Source: Comamonadaceae bacterium | Lineage (GTDB): Bacteria > Pseudomonadota > Gammaproteobacteria > Burkholderiales > Burkholderiaceae_C | NCBI GenBank assembly: GCA_013823485.1 | Contig: PNMF01000005.1 | Span: forward strand, 1-49,500 | Direction of reading: 5' to 3' | Length of the DNA stretch: 49,500 nucleotides | Part shown: positions 9,614-18,211 of the stretch, piece after piece | How positions within the stretch are numbered: the first letter of the stretch is position 1 | Layout of the letters: every line of letters begins with the position of its first letter | The notes under the pieces: generated by a model | What the model saw: the letters and a program-made list of their open reading frames with translations, nothing else | What the model was told of the DNA's origin: nothing | Database searches by the model: none | Translations under genes and position numbers: made by a program

Positions 9614-10217
9614 CATCAGCCCCCCGGCCGATGCCGTGCGCATCGGCATCGTCTCCATCAGCGACCGGGCCAGCACCGGCGTCTACCAGGACCAGGGCCT
9701 GCCCGCCCTGCAGGACTGGCTGACCCGCGCGCTGCACAACCCGATCAGCTTCGAGCCCCGCCTCATTCCCGACGAGGCCGACCGCATCAGCGCCACGCTG
9801 ATCGAACTGGTGGAGGCCGGCTGCTCGCTGGTGCTGACCACCGGCGGCACCGGCCCGGCCCTGCGCGACGTGACCCCGGAGGCCACGCTGGCCGTGGCGC
9901 ACAAGGAAATGCCGGGCTTCGGCGAGCAGATGCGCCAGATCAGCCTGGCCTTCGTGCCCACCGCCATCCTGTCGCGCCAGGTGGCGGTGATCCGCGACCA
10001 GAGCCTCATCATCAATCTGCCCGGCCAGCCCAAGGCGATTGCCGAAACGCTGGAAGGCCTGAAGAACCCCGATGGCTCCCAGCGGGTCAACGGCATCTTT
10101 GCCGCCGTGCCCTACTGCATCGACCTGATCGGCGGGCCCTACCTGGAAACCCGCGACGAGGTCGTGAAGGCCTTCCGCCCCAAATCTGCCGTGCGCCCAC
10201 CGCGCGCGACCACCTGA
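9606..10217 (+). CDS. mog: Molybdopterin adenylyltransferase
   Basis: VRIGIVSISDRASTGVYQDQGLPALQDWL ... LVLTTGGTGPALRDVTPEATLAVAHKEMPGFGEQMR. Confidence 0.93.
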   Translation: MTDISPPADAVRIGIVSISDRASTGVYQDQGLPALQDWLTRALHNPISFEPRLIPDEADRISATLIELVEAGCSLVLTTGGTGPALRDVTPEATLAVAHKEMPGFGEQMRQISLAFVPTAILSRQVAVIRDQSLIINLPGQPKAIAETLEGLKNPDGSQRVNGIFAAVPYCIDLIGGPYLETRDEVVKAFRPKSAVRPPRATT

Positions 10218-10230
10218 AACGGACACCCCC

Positions 10231-10707
10231 ATGAAGATCACCAAGGACACCGTCGTCACCCTGCGCTTCAAGGCCACCGACAGCAAAGGCAAGGTGCTGG
10301 AAGACGGCAAGACCCCGCGCGCCTACCTGCACGGCGGCTACGGCAACACCCTGCCCGGCATCGAGCTGGCGCTGGAAAACCAGGAAGCGGGCTTCAGCAC
10401 GACGGTCACGCTGCAGCCCTCGCTGGCCTTCGGTGAACGCGATGAAACCCTGATCACCGCCATCCCCAAGGCCGAGTTCCCGCCCGGCGTGAAGGTGGGT
10501 GGTCAGATCGAGGGCGTGGACAACCAGGGTGTGCGCAAGGTGTTCACGGTCAAGAAGATCAAGGGCGACACGGTGCACCTGGACGCCAACCACCCGCTGG
10601 CCGGCGAAGACCTGACCTTCACCCTGACCGTGCTCGAGGTGCGCGCCGCCTCACCCGAAGAGGTGCAGCACGGCCACGCCCACGGGGCACACGGCCACCA
10701 CCATTGA
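10231..10707 (+). CDS. slyD: FKBP-type peptidyl-prolyl cis-trans isomerase, SlyD-like
   Basis: KDTVVTLRFKATDSKGKVLEDG...YLHGGYGNTLPGIELALENQEAGFSTTVTLQPSLAFGERDE ... VHLDANHPLAGEDLTFTLTVLEVRAAS; His-rich tail. Confidence 0.88.
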   Translation: MKITKDTVVTLRFKATDSKGKVLEDGKTPRAYLHGGYGNTLPGIELALENQEAGFSTTVTLQPSLAFGERDETLITAIPKAEFPPGVKVGGQIEGVDNQGVRKVFTVKKIKGDTVHLDANHPLAGEDLTFTLTVLEVRAASPEEVQHGHAHGAHGHHH

Positions 10708-10710
10708 GCC

Positions 10711-11481
10711 TCACTTGCCGACGAGCTGGTTGAGCTTGTCGGCCTCGAAGCACTCGGTGCGCGCAGCGTCTTTCGGCACGCAATCGCGTTCGCGGGCTTC
10801 GGCCATCTTCTCGATGGCCTGCCACAACAGCGCGATCTGGTGCTCCTGGCTGGCGGCGGAATCGACCAGACCCCGCAGCGCCTGCTGCAGCGGATCGTCT
10901 TCCTGGGTGATGCCGTAGGCCTGGAATTTGGGCGCTGCCTCGGTGACGTCGGCGCTCTCGCCGGTCTTGCTGGGGATGATGCGGGCCGGGATGCCGACCG
11001 CCGTGGCACCCGCCGGCACCGGCTTGATGACCACCGCGTTGCTGCCGATCTTGGCGCCGTCGCCGACTTCGAAGCCACCGAGCACCTTGGCCCCGGCACT
11101 CACCACCACATCGCGGCCCAGGGTGGGGTGCCGCTTGGCACCCTTGTAGAGCGAGGTGCCGCCCAGGGTCACGCCCTGGTAGATGGTGCAGCCGTCGCCG
11201 ATTTCGGCGGTCTCGCCGACCACAGTGCCCATGGCATGGTCGAAGAACACGCGGTCACCGATCTTCGCGCCGGGGTGGATCTCGATGCCGGTCAGGAAGC
11301 GGTTGATGTGCGAGATGAAGCGCCCCAGCCACAGCAGCCCGTTGTTCCAGCACCAGTGGGCCGGCCGGTGCAGCAGCACTGCGTGCAGGCCGGGATAGCA
11401 GGTCAGCACCTCGAAGGCGCTGCGCGCGGCCGGGTCGCGCTCGAGGATGCACTGGATGTCGGAGCGGAGGCGGGCAAACAT
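10711..11481 (-). CDS. cysE: Serine O-acetyltransferase
   Basis: [39 protein letters not shown]...[58 protein letters not shown]. Confidence 0.95.
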   Translation of the reverse strand: MFARLRSDIQCILERDPAARSAFEVLTCYPGLHAVLLHRPAHWCWNNGLLWLGRFISHINRFLTGIEIHPGAKIGDRVFFDHAMGTVVGETAEIGDGCTIYQGVTLGGTSLYKGAKRHPTLGRDVVVSAGAKVLGGFEVGDGAKIGSNAVVIKPVPAGATAVGIPARIIPSKTGESADVTEAAPKFQAYGITQEDDPLQQALRGLVDSAASQEHQIALLWQAIEKMAEARERDCVPKDAARTECFEADKLNQLVGK

Positions 11482-11490
11482 GGCGGCAGT

Positions 11491-12219
11491 CTAGCCTTTT
11501 GACCGGGCGGCGGTCTGCAGCATCGCCTTGGCAACACCGCGAAGAATGTGGATTTCCTCTTCGGTCGGCGCAGCGCGGTTGAACATCTGCTGCAGGCGCG
11601 GCATGAGCTTCTTGGGCGCGGCCGGGTCGAGAAAATCCACCGCCACCAGCGCCTGCTCCAGGTGGGTCAGCATGCCGGCCACGGCAGCCGCATCGGCGGC
11701 CGGGCGTTCGGCCACCGCCGGCTGCACCGCAAATCCGCCCAGGGCCTGGCGCCAGTCATAGGCCAGCAGCTGCACCGCTGCCGCCAGGTTGAGCGAACCG
11801 AAACCGGGCGCGGTCGGGATGGAGAGCGCGACATGGCAGCGGTAGACGTCTTCGTTGCGCATGCCGAAGCGCTCGCTGCCGAACAGGAAGGCCACGCCGG
11901 CCGGCGGGTCGGCCGCGAGCGTGGCGAAATGCTCGCGCGGCGCCCGGGTGGGCGGGCCGAAATCGCGTGGCGTCATGGCGGTGGCGCACAGGTGGCTGAT
12001 GCCCTCCAGCGCCTCGTCGAGCGTGTCCACCACGCGCGCCTTCTCCAGCACGTCGATGGCGCCGCTGGCGCGCTGGATGGTTTCCTCGCGGCGCAGCACG
12101 TTGGGCCAGCGCGGGGCGACCAGCACCAGGTCGTCAAAGCCCATGACCTTCATGGCACGCGCAGCGCCCCCCACATTGCCGGCGTGGCTGGTCTGGATCA
12201 GGATGAAGCGGGTGAGCAT
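11491..12219 (-). CDS. trmJ: tRNA (cytidine/uridine-2'-O-)-methyltransferase TrmJ-like (SpoU family)
   Basis: MLTRFILIQTSHAGNVGGAARAMKVMGFDDLVLVAPRWPN ... AFLFGSERFGMRNEDVYRCHVALSIPTAPGFGSLNLAAAVQLLAYD. Confidence 0.9.
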   Translation of the reverse strand: MLTRFILIQTSHAGNVGGAARAMKVMGFDDLVLVAPRWPNVLRREETIQRASGAIDVLEKARVVDTLDEALEGISHLCATAMTPRDFGPPTRAPREHFATLAADPPAGVAFLFGSERFGMRNEDVYRCHVALSIPTAPGFGSLNLAAAVQLLAYDWRQALGGFAVQPAVAERPAADAAAVAGMLTHLEQALVAVDFLDPAAPKKLMPRLQQMFNRAAPTEEEIHILRGVAKAMLQTAARSKG

Positions 12220-12333
12220 GGGGCGTGGCCGGGCAGGTAAAATCGCGCCTATTGTCGCCGCCCGCATCGCCGTGGCCGGCTCCCCGATCCCCCGCTCTTT
12301 CGCCCGTGCGCGCTCCGCCCGGGCCTACAACCC

Positions 12334-13284
12334 ATGTCGTCCAATCTCCACCCCATGCTCAACGTGGCCATCAAGGCCGCCCGCACCGCCGGTGCCATCA
12401 TCAACCGCGCCGCGCTGGACGTGGAGTCGGTCCGGGTCTCGGTCAAGCAGACCAACGACTTCGTCACCGAGATCGATCAGGCCGCCGAGGCCGCCATCAT
12501 CGAGACCCTGCTCACCGCCTACCCCGACCACGGCATCTGGGCCGAAGAGTCCGGCCAGCGCCCGGGCAAGAAAGGTGGCGCAGACCATGTCTGGATCATC
12601 GACCCCCTGGACGGCACCACCAACTTCATCCACGGCTTCCCGGTGTACTGCGTGAGCATCGCGCTCATGGTGGGCAACCGGATCGAGCAGGCCGTGGTCT
12701 ACGACCCCACCCGCAACGACCTGTTCTGCGCCACGCGCGGACGCGGCGCCTACCTCAACGACCGCCGCATCCGGGTGGCCAAGCGCAACACGCTGCGCGA
12801 CTGCCTGATCTCCACCGGCTTTCCGTTCCGCCCGGGCGACGCCTTCCAGACCTACCTGCAGATGCTGGGCGACGTGATGCCCAAGGTGGCCGGCGTGCGC
12901 CGCCCCGGTTCGGCAGCGCTCGACCTGGCCTACACCGCGGCCGGCTTCACCGACGGCTTCTTCGAGATGGGCCTGTCGCCCTGGGATGTGGCCGCCGGCT
13001 CGCTGCTGGTCACCGAGGCCGGTGGCCTGATCGGCAACTTCACCGGCGAGTCCGACTTCCTGGAGCAGAAGGAATGCCTGGCCGCCAACCCCAAGATCTA
13101 TGGCCAGCTGATTGCGCTCACCGGCAAGTACAGCAAGTTCGCCAGCGCCGGCGACAAGGCAGCGGTGCGCCAGGCCCGCATGTCGGTGCGCCGCAAGGGC
13201 ACCACCGCCGACCTGCCGCAGGGCGCAGACCCGCAGGATCCGCCGGCCACCCCGGCGGGCGACGACACCGCCGCGCCGTTCTGA
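12334..13284 (+). CDS. suhB: Inositol monophosphatase family protein
   Basis: [22 protein letters not shown]...[32 protein letters not shown] ... [28 protein letters not shown]. Confidence 0.94.
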   Translation: MSSNLHPMLNVAIKAARTAGAIINRAALDVESVRVSVKQTNDFVTEIDQAAEAAIIETLLTAYPDHGIWAEESGQRPGKKGGADHVWIIDPLDGTTNFIHGFPVYCVSIALMVGNRIEQAVVYDPTRNDLFCATRGRGAYLNDRRIRVAKRNTLRDCLISTGFPFRPGDAFQTYLQMLGDVMPKVAGVRRPGSAALDLAYTAAGFTDGFFEMGLSPWDVAAGSLLVTEAGGLIGNFTGESDFLEQKECLAANPKIYGQLIALTGKYSKFASAGDKAAVRQARMSVRRKGTTADLPQGADPQDPPATPAGDDTAAPF

Positions 13285-13290
13285 AGCCGC

Positions 13291-16128
13291 TCAGGCCAGC
13301 GGCAGCCTGAACCAGAAGGTGGCGCCCCGGCCGGGCGACGATTCGGCCCAGATCCGGCCCCCGTGGCGTTCGATGATCCGGGCCACGATGGCCAGCCCCA
13401 CGCCCATCCCGGGCACGGTCGAGCCCGGGTGCAGGCGCTGGAACAGGCCGAACAGCTTGCCGGCGCGGGCCATGTCGAAACCCATGCCGTTGTCGCGCAC
13501 GTAAAAGGCTTCCTGGGCGATGTCGAAGCCGATGGTCACTTGGGCACCGGCCACGTGCTGCGAGTACTTGATGGCGTTGTCCACCAGATTGCTCAGCACC
13601 TGGCGCAGCAGGATGGCGTCGCCCAGCGCCTGGGGCATGTGACCCGTCTCCACCTGCAGCGCGCCGCCCTCGGGCGTGAGCGCATCGACCACCGACCGGG
13701 CCAGCACGACCATGTCGACCGGCACCGGCACCATGTCGACCCGGACCACCCGCAGCAGCTCCAGCATGTCGGTGATCATGCGACCCATGTTGGCCGACGA
13801 CCGGGCCACCCGGGCGAACATGTCGGCCCCCTCCGGGCTCAGCCGGTCGCCCTCGGTTTCCTGCAGCACCGCCACAAAGCCGTTGACCGAGCGCAGCGGC
13901 GCGCGCAGGTCGTGGGCGATCGAATACGAGATGGTTTCCATGTCGCGCATGGAACGCTCGAGCTGCGCGGTGCGTTCCCGCACCCGCTGCTCCAGGCTGG
14001 CATTGAGCGCCCTCACCTCTTCCTGCGCGGTCACGCGGTCGGTGATGTCCAGGTGGGTGCCCGACATGTACATCACGCGGCCGTCTTCGGTGCGCCGGTG
14101 CACCCGGCCCCGGGTGTTGATCCAGATCCAGCGCCCCTGCTTGTGGCGCATGCGGATGTCGCATTCGTAGTACGGCAGCACGCCTTCGATGTGCAGATTG
14201 CTCAGGCGCAGGGCGTGCCGCAGATCGTCCGGGTGGGTCAGGCGCTCCCAGGTCTTCAGACTCACCGGCTCCAGCTCTTCGAGCGTGTAGCCGACGATCT
14301 CCGCCCAGCGGGCATCCACCCGCAAGGTGCCCGACCCCAGGTCGGCCTCCCAGATGCCGGGGCGGGTGGCTTCCAGAATCCAGGCCAGGCGCTGACGTTC
14401 GGCCTGCAGCGCGGCCTCGGACTCGCGCCGGGCGACCAGCGCACGGTGGGCCAGCACCAGCTGCCGCACCGCGCCCAGCAGGGGCTCCAGGAAGCGGATG
14501 TCCTCTTCCGAATAACCGCCCTCCTGGTTGGCCAGACCGACCATGGCCACCATGTGTTCACCCGCCATCAGCGGAATGCCCAGGAACGAGTCCATGCGCG
14601 GATGGCCGGGCGGCAGCCCGCCCCGGCGCGGATCGTCGGCCGGCTGGTTGGCAATGACGGGTTCGCGCGCCACCATGGCGTGGCCGAACAGGGTCTGCAG
14701 GTTGCGGAACACCAGGCCGGCCTCCCGGTGCTGCTGGTACATGCGGTGCGAGGCGTCGTCCCAGGAGATGTCGGTGATGGCGTGGGTGCGCAGATACGGC
14801 TGGCCGGCGGGGTCCTGCATCACCTCGCCCACAAAGCCGTACTCGCTGGCGGTGACCTTGAGGAAGGTTTCCAGCAGCCCCTCGAAGGCGCGGCGCTTGT
14901 CCTCGGCCTCGATGAACAGGGCCTGCGCCTGCCGCACCGCGTCCAGCATGCGCTGCTGCCGCTCGACCCGCTGCTGGGCCAGCCGCACCTCGGTGATGTC
15001 GGTGGTGTAGCCGTGCCAGATCACGCTGCCGTCCGGTTCGCGCTGGGGCGCCGCGTCGACCTGGTGCCAGCGCACCCCCTGCCGGGGCAGCACCACCCGG
15101 TAGGCATGGCTCCACAGCGTGAGGTCGCGGGCCGAGGCCTCCAGCGACGCCAGCGTGGGCTTGATGTCGTCGGGGTGCACCCGCGAGTACAGCCGGCGCA
15201 CATCGGCCATCAGCTCCTCGGGCGTGCATTCCAGCATGTCGATCGCGCGGTCGTTCACATAGGTGATCTGGCTGCTGCCGTCGGGCCGGCGCCGCGCCTG
15301 GTAGGTCAGGCCCGGCACCCGCTCGGCGATGTTGCGCATCAGCCGCAGCTGCTCGGCCAGTTGCAGCCGGGCCTCGCGCTCGTCGGTGATGTCGTGCACC
15401 ACGCCGAAGTCGGTCATGGGCTGACCGTCGACCAGGGTGCGGCCGACCCGGGTGCGGTACCAGCGGGTGCGGCCGTCGGGGTGCAGCCAGCGGAATTCGA
15501 CATCGCGGCCGTCGGCGGCCTCGCGGGCTTCCAGCCAGGCCGGCATGTCGTCCGGATGGATCAGGCCACGCCCCTGGCGCCGCGTGATCAGCTCCACCGG
15601 CTCCAGACCGGTCATGGCGTACATGCCGGGCGACCAGAACACGTGCTGCTCGCTGCCGGCGTTGGTCCAGTAGCCCACGCGGGCCACCTTCTCGATCTCG
15701 GCGTACAGCTCCAGCCGGTGCTGCAGCAGGCGGTTGGCTTCGGTCAGCGCCTGCTGGCTGAAACGCAGCGCCTCGTGGGTGACGGTTTCCTGAGAAGCGT
15801 CGGTGAAGATGTTGACGATCAGGGGGCCATCGGCGGAATCGACCAGCGAGGTGTGCAGCCGGACCGAATAGATGCGCCCCGGCCGCAGCATCAGCTGCAA
15901 CAGCTGCTCGTCGTTGGCGACCCGGTCGAGAAAGGCCCGGCGCTGCAGCGGGTCCGGCCAGTGGCCCAGCTCCAGCGTGGTCCGGCCGATGGCCTCTTCG
16001 CGCTGCAGACCGGTGAGTGTCAGCCAGGCCTGATTGACTTCCACCAGTCGGCCATCGCTGCGGCGGGTGACCGCCCCCGGCAAGGGCAGCCCTTCAAAAA
16101 ACGCTGCGTAAGGCAGGGGTGATGGCAT
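13291..16128 (-). CDS. Multi-PAS/GAF sensor histidine kinase
   Basis: Repeated PAS/PAC blocks (FRWLHPDGRTRWYRTRVGRTLVDG; RHKQGRWIWINTRGRVHRRTEDGRVMYMSGTHLDITDR), GAF block (FLGIPLMAGEHMVAMVGLANQEGGYSEEDIRFLEPLLGAVRQLV), H-box SYSIAHDLRAPLRSVNGF, HATPase motifs VLSNLVDNAIKYS and GMGVGLAIVARIIERHGGRIWAES. Start set at MPSPLPYAAF. Confidence 0.88.
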   Translation of the reverse strand: MPSPLPYAAFFEGLPLPGAVTRRSDGRLVEVNQAWLTLTGLQREEAIGRTTLELGHWPDPLQRRAFLDRVANDEQLLQLMLRPGRIYSVRLHTSLVDSADGPLIVNIFTDASQETVTHEALRFSQQALTEANRLLQHRLELYAEIEKVARVGYWTNAGSEQHVFWSPGMYAMTGLEPVELITRRQGRGLIHPDDMPAWLEAREAADGRDVEFRWLHPDGRTRWYRTRVGRTLVDGQPMTDFGVVHDITDEREARLQLAEQLRLMRNIAERVPGLTYQARRRPDGSSQITYVNDRAIDMLECTPEELMADVRRLYSRVHPDDIKPTLASLEASARDLTLWSHAYRVVLPRQGVRWHQVDAAPQREPDGSVIWHGYTTDITEVRLAQQRVERQQRMLDAVRQAQALFIEAEDKRRAFEGLLETFLKVTASEYGFVGEVMQDPAGQPYLRTHAITDISWDDASHRMYQQHREAGLVFRNLQTLFGHAMVAREPVIANQPADDPRRGGLPPGHPRMDSFLGIPLMAGEHMVAMVGLANQEGGYSEEDIRFLEPLLGAVRQLVLAHRALVARRESEAALQAERQRLAWILEATRPGIWEADLGSGTLRVDARWAEIVGYTLEELEPVSLKTWERLTHPDDLRHALRLSNLHIEGVLPYYECDIRMRHKQGRWIWINTRGRVHRRTEDGRVMYMSGTHLDITDRVTAQEEVRALNASLEQRVRERTAQLERSMRDMETISYSIAHDLRAPLRSVNGFVAVLQETEGDRLSPEGADMFARVARSSANMGRMITDMLELLRVVRVDMVPVPVDMVVLARSVVDALTPEGGALQVETGHMPQALGDAILLRQVLSNLVDNAIKYSQHVAGAQVTIGFDIAQEAFYVRDNGMGFDMARAGKLFGLFQRLHPGSTVPGMGVGLAIVARIIERHGGRIWAESSPGRGATFWFRLPLA

Positions 16129-16215
16129 GGCGGTTGCCGGTGGGGAGATGCCGGGGGGTTCCCGCCGGCCTGGGTTGATGTAAAACATTGTGCATGAAGC
16201 CCTGCACCACAGGGT

Positions 16216-17145
16216 ATGGGTCAACCCGCATCCAGTGGCTGCCAGCAGCCGCGCCGAGCCCGAATGAAAAATCCAGGTTTCATGCCGTTCATGCACCACG
16301 TCGGGGCCGGTCTGCTGCAGGTCATGCTGCAAGCACGATTCCTGCCCGCTGTGCTGGCCGGCGCCGCCGTCATCGGCATACAGCTCCACGCCACCTGGCA
16401 GGCCTGGTGGTACGGCGCCGAAGTGGCCTGGGCCAGCCATGCCGCCACGCTGCTGACCACACTGGCCGCGCTGTGGGTGGCGGTGGCCGTGGTGCGGGGC
16501 CAGGAGGCCGATCCGCCCGGCTCCACCAGCCTGTTCAGCGTGGCCCGGGGCCTGGCCACCGGCTACTACTTCAACTTCCTGCAACCGCTGCTGCGCAGCC
16601 TGCGGCAGGCCGGTCTGGACCCGGCCCGCACCGAGTCGCTGTTCACCCTGCAGCTCGACGGGCGCCCGCTTGACCGGCTGCCCCGGTTGCACGGCCTGGT
16701 GGTGGCCATACCATGCCAGGACCACCAGCACTGCAGCACCCCGGCGGCGGGTGCGGCGCTGATCGCGCAGCGCTGCGACGGGCTGCAGATGCACACCATC
16801 GTGTTCGACCACATCCGCCACACGCCGGACGCCGTCTGGAGCCGGCCGATCGAACTGCGCCTGCTGCGCGAGCGGGCCGACGGCCCCGCCGTCCTGCTGG
16901 ACGTGCCCACCACGCTCAACGTCATCCACGAAACGCTCAGCCACCAGACCACGGCCGACGGCCAGCCCTCGCCGGCTCAGCAGGCCACCGACCGGTTCGT
17001 GCAGGTGCTCAACGAGTTCCGCGACGTGGTGGCCCAGGTCGGCGGCGCCGATCCGTTGCGGCACCGCTCGCCCCTGCAGGTGCATGTGGTGCCGGCCGAG
17101 GTGGCCGAGCACCGCATCCGCGAACTGCTGTCCTCGGGAGCCTGA
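16216..17145 (+). CDS. Putative membrane-anchored STING-like cyclic-dinucleotide receptor (paralog 1): two TM helices plus STING-like domain
   Basis: Two N-terminal hydrophobic segments (FLPAVLAGAAVIGIQL; AATLLTTLAALWVAVAVV), then by-eye STING motifs in order: VARGLATGYYFNFLQPLL (human STING VAHGLAWSYYIGYLRLIL), LHGLVVAIPC (RLYILLPLDC), DAVWSRPIELRLLRERADGPAVLLDVPTTLNVI ([33 protein letters not shown]), FVQVLNEFRDVV (LFCRTLEDILAD), LQVHVVPAE (CRLIAYQEP). Alternative start ATG 16264. Confidence 0.7.
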   Translation: MGQPASSGCQQPRRARMKNPGFMPFMHHVGAGLLQVMLQARFLPAVLAGAAVIGIQLHATWQAWWYGAEVAWASHAATLLTTLAALWVAVAVVRGQEADPPGSTSLFSVARGLATGYYFNFLQPLLRSLRQAGLDPARTESLFTLQLDGRPLDRLPRLHGLVVAIPCQDHQHCSTPAAGAALIAQRCDGLQMHTIVFDHIRHTPDAVWSRPIELRLLRERADGPAVLLDVPTTLNVIHETLSHQTTADGQPSPAQQATDRFVQVLNEFRDVVAQVGGADPLRHRSPLQVHVVPAEVAEHRIRELLSSGA

Positions 17146-17148
17146 ACC

Positions 17149-18150
17149 ATGGCCGACCCCACATCGCTGTCGGCGCGCCTGCGCGCCCTCCCCTGGACCA
17201 GCCTGCTGGCGGTCGCCATTCCACTGCTGTCGGCCGGCTTCCAGCTCTGGGCGCTGCTGGCCGGGCAGGACGCGCCGGTCTGGCTCGGCCCGATCGAGTC
17301 GCTCGGCGTGACCCTGCTGGCCCTGCTGGTGGGGCTGTGGCTGCTGGCCCGGTCGGTGCGCGACACCCGGGCCCGGGCCGACCGTTTCCACGTCGGTGAA
17401 GCCCTGGCCGTCGGGTATGGGCTCAACTTCCTGCAGCCGACCGGGTACCGGCTGGAGCCGGGCCGGCCGGCCCGCCAGCTGCTGGTGCTGGCCGACGCGG
17501 CCGGTGGCCCCGAACCGCCGGAGCCCAGCCAGGTCCGGACGCTGCTGGTCGCCCTGCCCCGGGTGGTCGACGATCTGGACAACGCCAGCATCGTGGGCTT
17601 GCGACGCGCCCTGCAGCAGGGGCTGGGGGACGGCTGGTGGATCGGGTCGGCCCGCCTGAACCAGGCCGATGCCGCCCCGGTGCCGCCCGGCCCCGACACC
17701 CTGGCCGGCAAGCCGGCGGGGCTGGCCAACGGCAGCGGCGGGGCCGGCACCGGGCGCGGCGTGGGCGTGACCGCCGTGGTGCACCGGGCCAGCGGCGCGA
17801 CGGTGCTGATCGACCTGCCGTCCACCCTGACGGTGGTGCCCCACTTCGCCCGCTTCGTGGCCGGGCAGGAACTGGACGGATCGCCCTGGGCCAACGAACT
17901 GGTGGCCGCCGGGCGCAGCACCATCGTGCGCCGCTTTGAAGCCGCCAAATTCGCCCAGGTGCTGACCGACGGGCTGGACGGCGCTGCACCCGAACCGGCC
18001 GCCGAACCCTCGGCCGAAGACCTGCTGCGGCAGCGTCTGGGGCCGCTGCGCGACCGCATCCGGCTGGTGCCGATGGAACGGCCCGACCGGCCCGAACCGC
18101 TGCTGAAAGCGGTGCAGGACGCGGTGCAGGCCCTGCGGGCAGCGGCTTGA
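17149..18150 (+). CDS. Putative membrane-anchored STING-like cyclic-dinucleotide receptor (paralog 2)
   Basis: Same architecture as the preceding gene: two TM segments (SLLAVAIPLLSAGFQLWALLAG; SLGVTLLALLVGLWLLAR), then VGEALAVGYGLNFLQP, RTLLVALP, GATVLIDLPSTLTVV, FAQVLTDGL, RIRLVPMERP. Clear paralogy to gene 1; 3-bp intergenic gap. Confidence 0.65.
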   Translation: MADPTSLSARLRALPWTSLLAVAIPLLSAGFQLWALLAGQDAPVWLGPIESLGVTLLALLVGLWLLARSVRDTRARADRFHVGEALAVGYGLNFLQPTGYRLEPGRPARQLLVLADAAGGPEPPEPSQVRTLLVALPRVVDDLDNASIVGLRRALQQGLGDGWWIGSARLNQADAAPVPPGPDTLAGKPAGLANGSGGAGTGRGVGVTAVVHRASGATVLIDLPSTLTVVPHFARFVAGQELDGSPWANELVAAGRSTIVRRFEAAKFAQVLTDGLDGAAPEPAAEPSAEDLLRQRLGPLRDRIRLVPMERPDRPEPLLKAVQDAVQALRAAA

Positions 18151-18181
18151 CGCACCGCGACGGTGTGTCAACCTGACTAAG

Positions 18182-18199
18182 TGTCCACTTTGTGTGACA
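18182..18199. promoter_or_regulatory. TGT-N12-ACA palindrome (PpsR/CrtJ-type site) upstream of bchI
   Basis: TGTCCACTTTGTGTGACA, 12 bp before the bchI ATG. Confidence 0.6.
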
Positions 18200-18211
18200 T
18201 ACTGAATCTCT

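Noticed and set aside
13363-16122. 919-aa plus-strand ORF opposite the histidine kinase
   Set aside because: Antisense to well-conserved PAS/GAF/HK domains; no recognisable domain in its translation.
18164-18181. Second PpsR-like half-site upstream of bchI (TGTGTCAACCTGACTAAG)
   Set aside because: Does not satisfy TGT-N12-ACA; only the 18182-18199 site fits.
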